This document shows, in pieces, positions 27,446 to 36,736 of a stretch of 64,000 nt of DNA (position 1 is the stretch's first letter; each line of letters begins with the position of its first letter). Source of the DNA: Xaviernesmea oryzae (GTDB lineage: Bacteria > Pseudomonadota > Alphaproteobacteria > Rhizobiales > Rhizobiaceae). A model generated the notes under the pieces. The model had not been told where the DNA came from and did no database searches. It saw only the letters and a list, made by a program, of their open reading frames with translations. The DNA lies in NCBI RefSeq assembly GCF_900177415.1, contig NZ_FXAF01000006.1, positions 2,008,001 to 2,072,000 of the forward strand, written 5' to 3'. The position numbers and the translations under genes were made by a program.

Positions 27446-28734
27446 CAGAGAATCCGCCGCTGGTTTTGCGTATCAGGGAATGTGTAGACCTTGGCCGGAG
27501 CGGCTGACCGGCTTGCGTTCGCATTCGACAGAGCCGCCAGCAACCGCTTCCCGTAAGCTTCGACCGTGAAGTCGGCAGCGCGAGCCGAGGCATGGGCGGA
27601 CATCGACCGGCGCAGCCCGTCGTCTGCGGCGAGGCGCTCCACCGCCAGGGCGATGGCCTCCGCGTCGCAAATGGGAACGATGAAACCGTCGATGCCGTCG
27701 CGCACCACCGTGCCGGTGTTTTCCGTGGTGATGACGGGCAATCCGGCGGCGAGCGCTTCATAGACGGCAGTCGCCGATCCTTCGCAAAGCGACGGCAGGA
27801 GGAAGACGTCGGCCCAGCGAAATTCCTCGGCGATCTGGGTTCGCGGAACGATGCCCCGCAGGTCCACCCATTGCGAAATCTCCTGCCGGGCACTTTCGGA
27901 AATGCTGAGGCGTCCCGCCATGCGAAATGTCGCGGCACCACCTACCAGCCGTGCTGCCTCGGCGACATAGGGAGAGCCTTTGCGTATGCCGACCTCGCCG
28001 ACGGTGAGGACCCTGAGGGGACCGGGCGGGCGGGCCTTCCGGTCGATCGTGAAAGCCGGGTTGACGCCATAGGGCACCACGACGCAGCGTTCCCCGGGCC
28101 CCCCGCAGGCGATGACGTGCTGTCGGACGAAATCCGAGGGGCAGACGATATAATCCGCCAGAGCCCATTCCGCCTTTTCGCGATTGGCGAATACGCGGGC
28201 ATGCGGATTGGAGCGCGGCAGGCCCGCCCAGGCCGGAAAGCGCTGCATCTCGCGGTCCATGAGCATTTCCACCACATCGCGCGGAGCGATCATCTGTTCG
28301 ACCGCCGTCCACAGCCCCCGCCGTTTGGCCGCGTGCATCTGTTCGAGGGCGTCGCCGCTGAAGGCATACAGGCCCGACGCATCGTGAAATCCACTTTGCG
28401 CGACCATCCGCGAGAAGATCGATCCCGCCCACACCGCGTGAGCCGTCTCTTCGATGACATCCCTGACCTGCATCCTGCGGAGGGCCGAGCGGATTCCGAA
28501 GCTGGAAAAGACCGTCGTAAGCTCGCCCGGCACACCCTTGGGACGGCGCCCTGCGAGGCGCTTGACCGGTGCCGGAAAGAGGGCGGGCGGCAGGGAGCCG
28601 ACGATCCTCGGCCAGCCCTTCGTCGCGCAGATATCGGTGTAGAAATGGGCGAGCCGGCCGTGAGAGGCGAATATTCTGGGCACGGCATAGTGCATGCGGG
28701 CGCCGAGCTGGCTGACGACGACCTTTCCGTTCAT
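27445..28734 (-). CDS. glycosyltransferase family 4 (GT-B)
   Basis: A 429-residue GT4-type protein. The real start is the ATG at 28734, which overlaps the stop of the upstream glycosyltransferase as ATGA; the frame open to 29061 is only a shadow. The N-terminal domain (MNGKVVVSQLGARMHYAVPRIF) is divergent and contains YTDICATKG. The C-terminal GT1 domain has RVLTVGEVGIRKGSPYVAEAAR and FLLPSLCEGSATAVYEALAAGLPVI with the EX7E glutamates. Middle gene of a coupled three-gene operon. Confidence 0.88.
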   Translation of the reverse strand: MNGKVVVSQLGARMHYAVPRIFASHGRLAHFYTDICATKGWPRIVGSLPPALFPAPVKRLAGRRPKGVPGELTTVFSSFGIRSALRRMQVRDVIEETAHAVWAGSIFSRMVAQSGFHDASGLYAFSGDALEQMHAAKRRGLWTAVEQMIAPRDVVEMLMDREMQRFPAWAGLPRSNPHARVFANREKAEWALADYIVCPSDFVRQHVIACGGPGERCVVVPYGVNPAFTIDRKARPPGPLRVLTVGEVGIRKGSPYVAEAARLVGGAATFRMAGRLSISESARQEISQWVDLRGIVPRTQIAEEFRWADVFLLPSLCEGSATAVYEALAAGLPVITTENTGTVVRDGIDGFIVPICDAEAIALAVERLAADDGLRRSMSAHASARAADFTVEAYGKRLLAALSNANASRSAAPAKVYTFPDTQNQRRIL

Positions 28735-29987
28735 GGCGAGATACCTTGGGGGAGGGGCGAGACGGTCGGCGTGGCGCTCTGAAGCCGCGTGATCAACGTG
28801 CACCAGGCGTCGACGGCCTTCTCGCGCGAATACTCCGTCGTGAGGAGCTGGCGCGCTCTCTGCCCCATTTCGGCGCGGATTTCGGGTTTGTCCCGCATCT
28901 CGCATATGGTCGTCACGAGGTCGTCGACCGCACCGATCGGAACGCTCCTCCCGCACCCGGTCGCGGCGAGCACGCGCGGCACTTCGCCATCCGGATCTCC
29001 GATGAAGATCGTGGGGCGGCCGGCGGCGAGAATGCCGTAGAACTTGCTGGGAATGATGCAATGCTCGAGCTCCGGCAGCAGCGACACGAGGTGCACATCG
29101 GCGGCGCTCAGGCTTTCGGACAGGTTCGCGAGCGGCTGCAGGGGCTTGAAGACGACGTTGTCGAGATCGAGCAGCCGCGCCGTTTCCGTAACCGCCGCAT
29201 GCTGATGCCCGCCTCCGATCAGGAGAAAGCGGATATCGGCACGGTCCTTCAACCGCTGGGCGGCCTTGAGGAGGGTCTGGAATTCATGGGCTCTTCCGAA
29301 ATTGCCGGAATAGCCGACCACGAAGGTGTCGTTCAGCCCCCATTGGGCCCGCAGACTGTTCCGGTCGGGCGGCACCGGGTAGATTTCTTCCTGATCGGAC
29401 CAGTGATGCATCACGATCAGCTGGCTTCGCGGCAGCCCCTGCCGCTCGAGATAGGCCGCCATCTTGCCCGTCGGGCAGACCGCTATTCCCGGCGACTTCA
29501 GCGACCAGTTGCGCGCCTTCTGAGCCAATCGGGCGGGCAGCCGCCAGTGCCGGAAGAAACCGAGCTCGACCGCCGTTTCCGGAAACAGGTCCATGATCCA
29601 GTTCACCATCGTGGCGCCTTTCAGCCGCAATGCGATCGCACTCGTCACCGACAGGAACGGGGGATCGGTGCACACAATGGCCAGGTCCTCCGCCGACACG
29701 TTCCTCAGCAGCCAGAAGAACGCGAAGAGGTGAAAGCAAAGGTAGTCGACTGCCCTGCCCATCACCGTGTGCCGGCCGAAGCGGGGTGAGGTGAGACGCT
29801 TCACCCGCACGCCCGTGGCGACCTCTTCCGCAGGCAGGACGATGTTGCGCTGGTTATGGATTTCGCGGCTGGCCAAAGCCGTCACGTTGAACCCGCGCTG
29901 AACCAGCGCGAGAGCGATCGACGTGGTCATTCGGCTGGTTGCCGATTGATCCGGGAAGAAATAGCGGTTTACCAAAATAAGCTTCAT
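28731..29987 (-). CDS. WbuB-like glycosyltransferase family 4
   Basis: A 418-residue GT4 enzyme of the WbuB type. It begins MKLILVNRYFFPDQSATSRMTTSIALAL. It has a hydrophobic patch around AFFWLLRNVSAEDLAIVCTDPPFLSVTSAIAL that often anchors such enzymes to the membrane, VVGYSGNFGRAHEFQTLLKAAQ opening the second domain, and LEHCIIPSKFYGILAAGRPTIFIGDPDGE. It is the first gene of the leftward three-gene operon; 224 bases of gene-free sequence upstream (29988-30211) should hold the promoter. Confidence 0.9.
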   Translation of the reverse strand: MKLILVNRYFFPDQSATSRMTTSIALALVQRGFNVTALASREIHNQRNIVLPAEEVATGVRVKRLTSPRFGRHTVMGRAVDYLCFHLFAFFWLLRNVSAEDLAIVCTDPPFLSVTSAIALRLKGATMVNWIMDLFPETAVELGFFRHWRLPARLAQKARNWSLKSPGIAVCPTGKMAAYLERQGLPRSQLIVMHHWSDQEEIYPVPPDRNSLRAQWGLNDTFVVGYSGNFGRAHEFQTLLKAAQRLKDRADIRFLLIGGGHQHAAVTETARLLDLDNVVFKPLQPLANLSESLSAADVHLVSLLPELEHCIIPSKFYGILAAGRPTIFIGDPDGEVPRVLAATGCGRSVPIGAVDDLVTTICEMRDKPEIRAEMGQRARQLLTTEYSREKAVDAWCTLITRLQSATPTVSPLPQGISP

Positions 29988-30211
29988 GCCATCTCCCCGC
30001 GCCGTGCCGGCTCAACGCGGCAATCTTGGCAAGGCGGAGTAAGACCGCAAGCTGATCGAAGGTGATAGAACGGGCCCGATCATACCTATTGCGATCAGCC
30101 TGAGGGTATTGGCACCCTTAACCTTCCGTTCGCCCGCGCAATTCCTCGCTGCGCTCGGTTGATCCGGAGGCGATTGTCGAGGGATGAGCGCCTGAAGCCA
30201 TGGTGGCGTTA

Positions 30212-30874
30212 CTACTGCCGTTCCGCTTTGAGAAACGCTTCGAAGATCACGCGATGCCCGGCGTCGTTCGGATGGGTGAGATCGGATGAGGCGAGCGCCC
30301 CGTCGCCATGCGTCTTCATCTGCTCGTAGACCGGAGCGTAGTGAACATGGAAGGTCGCGGCCAGTTTCCGGACGGCTTCGACATAGTCTTCGAAACCTTG
30401 CCGGGTCTGGCCGGTGAAGCCGGGGCTGCCGGTGGAAAAGCCCGCATCGGGAATATAGGGCGGGCTGCCGATCGCGATCCGTTCGGCATGGCCGGCGGCG
30501 ATAAGGGCCTGCAGGAGCCGTGTATAGTCGCGGACGAAGCCGGCGACGTTCATCGTTTCTGGCGCCGCCGTATAGCGCGCATCGTTGTAGCCGTAGAGGA
30601 TGAGGATCGCGTCACGATGCGGCGCATCGAGAAGCGTTCTGGCAAAGCGGCTTACGCCGTTGTCCGGCCGCGGCTTTCCGTCCGCGAGGCGTGAACCCTG
30701 CAGGACCGTGCCCGGAATCGCATGATTGCGGATCGGAAAACCGTCCGTCGCCGCTGCGAACAAGGCCGGCCAGGCGAGGTGGGGCCGGCTGGCATTGAAG
30801 CCTGCCGTGATGCTGTCGCCGAATACCCGGATGCCTGAAATCCCCAGCGTTTTCAAATGCTCCCCCAGTGCCAT
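30212..30874 (-). CDS. SGNH/GDSL-type hydrolase
   Basis: A 220-residue SGNH hydrolase (esterase/lipase or carbohydrate esterase type). Block I is IRVFGDSITAGF with the nucleophile serine near residue 22. The block III asparagine is in LILYGYNDAR, and block V is DLTHPNDAGHRV with the Asp-His pair. No signal peptide is visible, so it is probably cytoplasmic. It is divergent from the lacI gene, sharing the operator-containing region 30875-30979, and could therefore respond to the same inducer. It may deacylate the substrate brought in by the neighbouring ABC transporter. Confidence 0.85.
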   Translation of the reverse strand: MALGEHLKTLGISGIRVFGDSITAGFNASRPHLAWPALFAAATDGFPIRNHAIPGTVLQGSRLADGKPRPDNGVSRFARTLLDAPHRDAILILYGYNDARYTAAPETMNVAGFVRDYTRLLQALIAAGHAERIAIGSPPYIPDAGFSTGSPGFTGQTRQGFEDYVEAVRKLAATFHVHYAPVYEQMKTHGDGALASSDLTHPNDAGHRVIFEAFLKAERQ

Positions 30875-30895
30875 CGACTTTCCTTCATTTCCCGC

Positions 30896-30953
30896 TTGAC
30901 AGCGGCCGGCCCGATCTTGTTAATACGTATTAGCTGCTAATGCGCATTAGCAG
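30896..30953 (+). promoter_or_regulatory. promoter with two tandem LacI-type operators
   Basis: A perfect -35 TTGACA lies at 30896-30901. Eighteen to nineteen bases further, TTAATA/TAATAC (30920-30926) is the -10 candidate. Two palindromes with the same core TAATRCGYATTA lie in and just after the -10: TAATACGTATTA at 30921-30932 and the perfect 20-base CTGCTAATGCGCATTAGCAG at 30934-30953. A LacI-family repressor bound there would cover the promoter. The first gene downstream is itself a LacI-type regulator, so autoregulation is expected. Confidence 0.8.
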
Positions 30954-30979
30954 TCAAGAGGAGATCAGGAGGACATTGC

Positions 30980-32011
30980 GTGGCAGGCCCCAAGCGCTTG
31001 ACTCAGCACGACATTGCGAAACTGGCCGGCGTCAGCCAGGCGACCGTTTCGCTTGTGCTGAACGGCGCTCCGACAGCTCTTGCGCGCATCCCTCAGGAAA
31101 CCCGCGAACGGGTCCAGCATGTCATCCGCACGACCGGTTATGTGGCGGATCCGATCGCCCGGCGCATGGCCAAGGGGCTCAACCGCATTCTCGGCGTCTT
31201 CACCTACGAGCCGGCTTTCCCGAGCGAGCAGGCGGATTTCTTCACGCCCTTCCTGCTCGGCATCGAGGAGGAGGCGCAGGCCCAGAACTACGACCTTCTG
31301 CTTTTGACCGGTGCCGGCGTCGGCAAGGATCGGAAGATTTTCGCCGATGGCAACCGGCTTCGCATCGCCGACGGCTGCCTGGTGCTCGGCCGCGAATTCG
31401 ATCGGGCGGAGCTCAAGCGGCTGGTTCTGGGCGACTATCCTTTCGTGGCGATCGGCCGGCGCGAGGACGCTGGCGAACCCGTTCCTTACGTCGGCGGCGA
31501 CTACACAAGCGGCACCCGCGCGCTGGTGGAAAAGGCACGGGGGCTTGGGCATGAGAAGCTCGCCTATATAGGTCCTTCAGGCCCGGCCGAGTCCATCGCC
31601 GATCGCTGGAATGGATTTTCCGCGGCGGCACGGGATGGTGCCGAACCGGTTCTCCATATCGATGCCGTCGACCGGCCGGCCGGCGAAATCCTCGATGCGC
31701 TTTTCGCCAGCGGCGCCACCGCGGCCTTCTTTGTCGAGCTTGCCGATGCGGTGCGCGTGGAAGTCGCCGCCCGCGAACGCGGCCTGTCTCTCCCCGGTGA
31801 CTTTTCCGCCGTGGTGCTCGGCAGCCATATCCGCGCCGAACGCAGCCATGTGCAGTTCACCTCCTTCAACATTCCCCGAGAGGAGATGGGCCGGCAGGCG
31901 ACCGCCATGCTGGTGCGCCGCATCGAGGGCGCAGCTCCCGTCGAACAGATTCTTCTGACCTGTGAACCGGTCGAGGGCGAGACCCTCGGTCCTGCAAAGA
32001 AACGGACATAA
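30980..32011 (+). CDS. LacI family transcriptional regulator
   Basis: A 343-residue LacI/GalR protein. The helix-turn-helix is LTQHDIAKLAGVSQATVSLVLNG (about residues 6-28), followed by the hinge VADPIARRMAKG and a sugar-binding periplasmic-binding-protein-like domain to the end. The start is GTG at 30980, supported by AGGAGG ten bases before it. It is the first gene of a rightward operon with a FAD oxidoreductase and a carbohydrate ABC transporter. The two palindromes just upstream are probably its own operators. Inducer unknown. Confidence 0.92.
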   Translation: MAGPKRLTQHDIAKLAGVSQATVSLVLNGAPTALARIPQETRERVQHVIRTTGYVADPIARRMAKGLNRILGVFTYEPAFPSEQADFFTPFLLGIEEEAQAQNYDLLLLTGAGVGKDRKIFADGNRLRIADGCLVLGREFDRAELKRLVLGDYPFVAIGRREDAGEPVPYVGGDYTSGTRALVEKARGLGHEKLAYIGPSGPAESIADRWNGFSAAARDGAEPVLHIDAVDRPAGEILDALFASGATAAFFVELADAVRVEVAARERGLSLPGDFSAVVLGSHIRAERSHVQFTSFNIPREEMGRQATAMLVRRIEGAAPVEQILLTCEPVEGETLGPAKKRT

Positions 32012-32015
32012 CGAC

Positions 32016-33626
32016 GTGAAAGAAATGCGAGCAGACATTCTGGTGGTGGGCGGCGGTCTCGGCGGCGTGGCGGCAGCGCTCGGGGCGTGCCGGGCAGGGC
32101 GCAGCGTCATCATGACCGAAGAGTTCGACTGGATCGGCGGGCAGTCGACCAGCCAGGCCGTGCCCTCCGACGAGCATACCTGGGTCGAACAGTTCGGCAT
32201 CACGCGTTCCTACCGGAAGCTGCGCAACGGCATCCGCCAGTACTACCGCGACAACTATCCGCTGACCGAAGGCGCCCGCGCCTGGGGCGACCTCAATCCC
32301 GGTGCCGGCTGGGTAAGCCGCATCTGCGCCGAACCGCGCGTCAGCCTGGCGGTCATGGAAGCCATGCTGATGCCATATCGCGGCGCCGGTCGCCTCAGGG
32401 TGCTGCAGCCGTACCGGCCGGTGGCCGCCGATGTCGATGGAGAGACGGTGCGGTCCGTGACCGTCCGGCATCGCGACACCGGCAAGGAGATCGCGATTTC
32501 CGCCGATTACATCCTCGACGCGACCGAACTCGGCGACCTCTTGCCGATGACCGGCACGGAATACGTGAAGGGCTTCGAGGCGCAGTCCGATACTGGCGAG
32601 CCGAGCGCGCCTTCCGAGGCCCAGCCGGACAATGTCCAGGCGGTGTCGATCTGCTTTGCGATCGATCATGTGGACGGCGATCAGACGATCGACAAGCCGG
32701 AGAATTACGATTACTGGCGCAAATACCAGCCGCATTTCTGGGGCGGCCCGCTGCTCGGCTTCACCGCTCCGCATCCGCGCACGCTGGAATTCACGACCCG
32801 CTCCTTCACGCCGAACGTCGACGACGATCCGCTGGCTGTCGATGCCGACCAGCGCAAGGGCGGCGGCGACGAGAACCTCTGGCTCTTCCGCCGCATCGCG
32901 GCCCGCCGCAACTTCCAGCCCGGCTTCTATTCGTCCGACATCTGCTTCGTGAACTGGCCGATGATCGACTACATGGACGGCACGATCATCGACGTCTCCG
33001 AGGAGGAAAAGGCCAGGCACCTGAAGTCGGCGGCCGATCTTTCCTATTCGGTCTTCTACTGGCTGCAGACGGAAGCGCCTCGCATCGACGGTGGCCAGGG
33101 CTATCGCGGCCTCAGGCTCCGCGGCGACATCACCGGCACCGAGCACGGCCTCGCCATGGCGCCCTATATCCGTGAAAGCCGCCGCATCAAGCCGGTCACC
33201 CGCATCGTCGAGCAGGATCTCTCCTACGCCGTCAGGGGTGACAAGGGCGCGGTGAACTATCGCGACAGCGTCGGCATTGGCATGTACCGCATCGACCTGC
33301 ATCCCTCGACCGGCGGCGACAACTATATCGACGTCCCGTCCTGCCCGTTCGAGATCCCGCTCGGCGCGCTTCTGCCGGAGCGGATGAAGAACCTCATTCC
33401 GGCCGGCAAGAACATCGGCACGACCCACATCACCAACGGCTGCTACCGCCTGCATCCGGTCGAATGGAACATCGGCGAAGTGGCCGGCATGCTCGCGGCT
33501 TATTGCCTCGAAAAGGGTCTGAAGCCGCATCAGGTGCAGGCCGACGACAAGCATCTCAAGGACTTCCAGCAAGAACTCACCCGCGAAGGCATTGAAATCC
33601 GCTGGCCGGACGTTTCGGCATACTGA
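32016..33626 (+). CDS. FAD-dependent oxidoreductase (PF12831 type)
   Basis: A 536-residue flavoprotein. The N-terminal dinucleotide motif ADILVVGGGLGGVAAALGACRAG and the following TEEFDWIGGQSTSQAVPSDEH are typical of the FAD_oxidored family. The C-terminal NIGTTHITNGCYRLHPVEWNIGEVAGMLAAYCLEKG closes the FAD site. The start may be GTG 32016 or ATG 32025; it lies only 4 bases after lacI. Relatives often sit beside sugar ABC transporters with unproven substrates. Here it probably oxidises the imported carbohydrate or a derivative in the cytoplasm. Confidence 0.88.
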   Translation: MKEMRADILVVGGGLGGVAAALGACRAGRSVIMTEEFDWIGGQSTSQAVPSDEHTWVEQFGITRSYRKLRNGIRQYYRDNYPLTEGARAWGDLNPGAGWVSRICAEPRVSLAVMEAMLMPYRGAGRLRVLQPYRPVAADVDGETVRSVTVRHRDTGKEIAISADYILDATELGDLLPMTGTEYVKGFEAQSDTGEPSAPSEAQPDNVQAVSICFAIDHVDGDQTIDKPENYDYWRKYQPHFWGGPLLGFTAPHPRTLEFTTRSFTPNVDDDPLAVDADQRKGGGDENLWLFRRIAARRNFQPGFYSSDICFVNWPMIDYMDGTIIDVSEEEKARHLKSAADLSYSVFYWLQTEAPRIDGGQGYRGLRLRGDITGTEHGLAMAPYIRESRRIKPVTRIVEQDLSYAVRGDKGAVNYRDSVGIGMYRIDLHPSTGGDNYIDVPSCPFEIPLGALLPERMKNLIPAGKNIGTTHITNGCYRLHPVEWNIGEVAGMLAAYCLEKGLKPHQVQADDKHLKDFQQELTREGIEIRWPDVSAY

Positions 33627-33657
33627 TCAAGCACCAATCTTTGGAGGAGGAACGGGA

Positions 33658-34941
33658 ATGAACTATCATAAAGCCCTGAAATCGGCCGCAGCGGTGTTGG
33701 CGATCGCCGCACCGCTCGGCATCTTGGCCGTTGGGAACGGCGTCGCCCAAGCGCAGGATGCGGTCAATCTCCGCATGACCATCTGGAGCGCCAACGAGGC
33801 GCATCTGAAGCTCTTCAACGAGATTGCGGCGGGCTTCAAGAAGGACCACCCGAACGTCACGGTGACCTACGAGTCGCTGCCGTTCGACACGTACACGACG
33901 GCGCTCACCACCCAGATCGCCGGCGGCAATGCGCCGGACATGGCCTGGATCTTCGAGACGGCCGCCTATGACTTCGTCAATTCCGGCGCGCTCTACCCGC
34001 TCACCGACACCCTGAAGGCGGCGCAGGGCTACAATCTCGATGAGCTCAGTGCGACCGCGGCGGAGCGCTGGTCGAAGGACGGCACGCTCTATGCCTATCC
34101 GTTCTCGACCTCGCCGTTTGCGATGTTCGTCAACAACGACGTCATCAAGGCGGCCGGCGCCAAGACGCCGGCCGAACTCATCGCCGCAGGGCAGTGGGAT
34201 TGGGATCATGCTATCGAGACCGCTTCCGCGGTCGGCCAGACGGGAAAGGGCGGCCTGATCGTCCGCGACTTCAACTACCAGATCTGGCAGAACCTCGCCT
34301 CGATCTGGAACGGCTGGGGCGCTTCCCCCTGGAGCGCCGACGGCAAGACCTGCACGATGACCGAAAAGCCGATGGTCGACGCGCTCACCTTCATCCATGA
34401 CGCGATCTTCAAGAAGAAGGCGATCCCCGGGCCCGGCGAGAACGTCGATTTCTTCGCGGGCAACGCGGCCATGACGATCACCCAGATCAGCCGCGCGTCG
34501 CTGCTGCCGAAGGACAAGCCGTTTGCCTGGGATCTCGTGCCGCTGCCGAGGGGACCGGCCGGTGAATACGCGCTGATCGGCCAGGCCGGCATCGGCGTCA
34601 TGCAGGCGGGCAAGAACGCCGAGACGGCGGCCGAATTCGTCGCTTACATGACGAACCCGGAAAACTCGGCGAAGCTCAGCCAGTTCTTCCCGTCCGCCCG
34701 CAAGTCGCTCTTGAACGCCGAAGTGCTGAAGAAGACCAACCCGCTTCTGAGCCAGGATCAGATCGACAAGGTCGTCATCTCAGGCATCGCCACCGGCAAG
34801 GTCATTCCCGGCCATACCGGCTTCGCGCAGATCCAGCAGACCGTGCGTTCCGGTCTCGACGCCGTCTGGCGTCCGGATGCGGATATCCCGGGCACGCTCC
34901 AGAAGATCTGCGGCCAGATCGGCCCGTTCCTGAAGCGCTGA
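33658..34941 (+). CDS. carbohydrate ABC transporter substrate-binding protein
   Basis: A 427-residue family 1 extracellular solute-binding protein. An export signal is clear (MNYHKALKSAAAVLAIAAP, hydrophobic core, cleavage after AQAQ at about residue 34). The mature part shows LRMTIWSANEAHLKLFNEI, GNAPDMAWIFETA and YAYPFSTSPFAMFVNND typical of oligosaccharide-binding proteins. GGAGGAGG precedes the ATG at 33658. It feeds the permease pair and ATPase encoded directly downstream. Confidence 0.92.
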   Translation: MNYHKALKSAAAVLAIAAPLGILAVGNGVAQAQDAVNLRMTIWSANEAHLKLFNEIAAGFKKDHPNVTVTYESLPFDTYTTALTTQIAGGNAPDMAWIFETAAYDFVNSGALYPLTDTLKAAQGYNLDELSATAAERWSKDGTLYAYPFSTSPFAMFVNNDVIKAAGAKTPAELIAAGQWDWDHAIETASAVGQTGKGGLIVRDFNYQIWQNLASIWNGWGASPWSADGKTCTMTEKPMVDALTFIHDAIFKKKAIPGPGENVDFFAGNAAMTITQISRASLLPKDKPFAWDLVPLPRGPAGEYALIGQAGIGVMQAGKNAETAAEFVAYMTNPENSAKLSQFFPSARKSLLNAEVLKKTNPLLSQDQIDKVVISGIATGKVIPGHTGFAQIQQTVRSGLDAVWRPDADIPGTLQKICGQIGPFLKR

Positions 34942-34952
34942 AGGAGAACGAA

Positions 34953-35885
34953 ATGGCTGTCGCGCAGGAAAACGTAGCTCCGGAAGGCCGCGCCTCGTCG
35001 CCGTTCTGGACGGTTGCGCGGCGCGACAGCCTCGCCGGCTTCCTCTTCATCGCTCCGCAGCTGATCGGCATCATCGTCTTCGTGCTGATCCCGCTCGGGC
35101 TTGTCTTCTGGTACTCGCTGCACGAGTGGAACGTGCTCGCCAATACGTTCACCTATACCGGCGCGCAGAACTACCGCATGCTGATCGAGGATACCAACCT
35201 TCTCGAAGTGCTGGGGGCGACCGCGATCTTTTCCGCCGGGCTCGTTGTCTTCAACCTGTCGCTGGCGCTGCTGCTCGCGGTGCTCCTGAACCAGAAGCTC
35301 GCGGGCATCACCATTTTCCGCACGCTGTTCTTCTCGCCGGTCGTGGTGTCGCTGGTCGCCTGGACGATCGTCTGGGGCTTTCTCCTGCAGAAGAACGGCG
35401 GCATCAACGGCATGCTGCAGGTCTTCGGCATCGAGGGGCCGAACTGGCTGCGCGAGGAGACGACCGCGATGATCTCGGTCATCGTCGTGCAGGTCTTCAA
35501 GAATGTCGGCCTCAACATGATCCTGTTCCTCGCGGCCCTGCAGGGCGTGCCGAACGAACTCTACGAGGCCGCCCGCATCGACGGTGCGCCGCGCTTCAAG
35601 CAGTTCCGCCGCATCACCCTGCCGTTGATCAGCCCGACCATCCTGCTCACCTCGATCATCACCATCGTCGGATCGCTGCAGGTCTTCGCGCAGATCGCGG
35701 TTCTGACCCAGGGCGGGCCGGGCCTCTCGACGACGGTGCTCGTCTATTACCTCTACCAGCAGGCCTTCCAGTTCCATTTCTTCGGTTACGGCTCGACGCT
35801 TTCGATCCTGCTCTTCGTGATCGTCGCCGTGCTGACCTTCGCCCAATGGCAGATGCGCAAGAGGATCGTCTTCTATGAAAGCTGA
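34953..35885 (+). CDS. carbohydrate ABC transporter permease (MalF/UgpA type)
   Basis: A 310-residue inner-membrane permease with about six helices, starting after a polar N-terminal stretch of some 25 residues. The cytoplasmic coupling loop NELYEAARIDGAPRFKQFRRITLPLI is the EAA motif that contacts the ATPase. AAGGAGA precedes the start at 34953. The end overlaps the next permease start by 11 bases. It pairs with the 35875 gene product to form the membrane channel. Confidence 0.93.
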   Translation: MAVAQENVAPEGRASSPFWTVARRDSLAGFLFIAPQLIGIIVFVLIPLGLVFWYSLHEWNVLANTFTYTGAQNYRMLIEDTNLLEVLGATAIFSAGLVVFNLSLALLLAVLLNQKLAGITIFRTLFFSPVVVSLVAWTIVWGFLLQKNGGINGMLQVFGIEGPNWLREETTAMISVIVVQVFKNVGLNMILFLAALQGVPNELYEAARIDGAPRFKQFRRITLPLISPTILLTSIITIVGSLQVFAQIAVLTQGGPGLSTTVLVYYLYQQAFQFHFFGYGSTLSILLFVIVAVLTFAQWQMRKRIVFYES

Positions 35886-36717
35886 GCTCTCCCCGCGCAT
35901 GAAGGTTTTTCTCTACGGGCTGATGTGCGTGCTGCTCGTCCCCTTCGTCTTCCCCACCTGGTGGATGGTGACGTCCTCGGTGAAGCCGATCAGCGATATC
36001 TTCGCCTTTCCGCCGCAGCTGGTCCCGCAGAGCTACGACTGGACGACCTACCAAAAAGTCTTCGAACTGCAGCCCTTCGTGCAGCAATACTGGAACTCCG
36101 CCTATATCGCCGCGCTGGTCACCCTCGGCACGATGGTCGTCTCGTCGATGGCGGGCTATGCATTCGCCCGGATACGCTTCCCGTTCGCCAACACGATCTT
36201 CATGATCGTGCTGCTCGGTCTCTTGATCCCGTCGGAAGTGACGATCGTGCCGCTGTTCCAGATGTTCCTGAAGGCCGGCATGGTGAACACCCATTGGCCG
36301 CTGATCCTGGTGCCGATCTTCGGTGCGCCGAGCGTCTTCGCCACCTTCGTGATGCGGCAGTTCTTCGTGACGCTGCCGGGCGAGCTGGAAGAGGCGGCGC
36401 GAGTCGATGGCCTCGGCCGCTTCAAGATTTTTCGCAAGATCGCTTTGCCGCTGGCAAGGCCGGCGCTCGCGTCGGTCGCGATCTTCACGTTCCTTCATTC
36501 CTGGAACCTGTTTCTCGAACCGATCGTGTTCCTTTCGAGTGCAGACAAGTTCACGCTGCCGCAGGCGCTCACCCAATATACCGACGCCTATGGCGGGCCG
36601 ATGTGGAACATCCAGCTCGCCGCCGCGACGCTGACGGCGCTGCCCGTCCTCATCGTCTTCATCATCGCGCAGAAGCAATTCGTCGAAGGGCTCGCGCATA
36701 CCGGCCTCAAGGGCTGA
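35875..36717 (+). CDS. carbohydrate ABC transporter permease (MalG/UgpE type)
   Basis: A 280-residue permease with six helices, beginning with the typical MALG-like segment VFLYGLMCVLLVPFVFPTWWMVTSSVKP. The EAA loop ELEEAARVDGLGRFKIFRKIALPLARPA is present, and the C-terminus IIAQKQFVEGLAHTGLKG is canonical for this half of sugar importers. It overlaps the upstream permease gene by 11 bases and is followed 19 bases later by the ATPase gene. Confidence 0.93.
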   Translation: MKAELSPRMKVFLYGLMCVLLVPFVFPTWWMVTSSVKPISDIFAFPPQLVPQSYDWTTYQKVFELQPFVQQYWNSAYIAALVTLGTMVVSSMAGYAFARIRFPFANTIFMIVLLGLLIPSEVTIVPLFQMFLKAGMVNTHWPLILVPIFGAPSVFATFVMRQFFVTLPGELEEAARVDGLGRFKIFRKIALPLARPALASVAIFTFLHSWNLFLEPIVFLSSADKFTLPQALTQYTDAYGGPMWNIQLAAATLTALPVLIVFIIAQKQFVEGLAHTGLKG

Positions 36718-36736
36718 AGAACCGGAAATCTGATTG

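Noticed and set aside
31866..33572. A 568-codon open frame on the minus strand
   Set aside because: Antisense to the FAD oxidoreductase, which has a complete FAD-binding signature; no ribosome site for the antisense frame.
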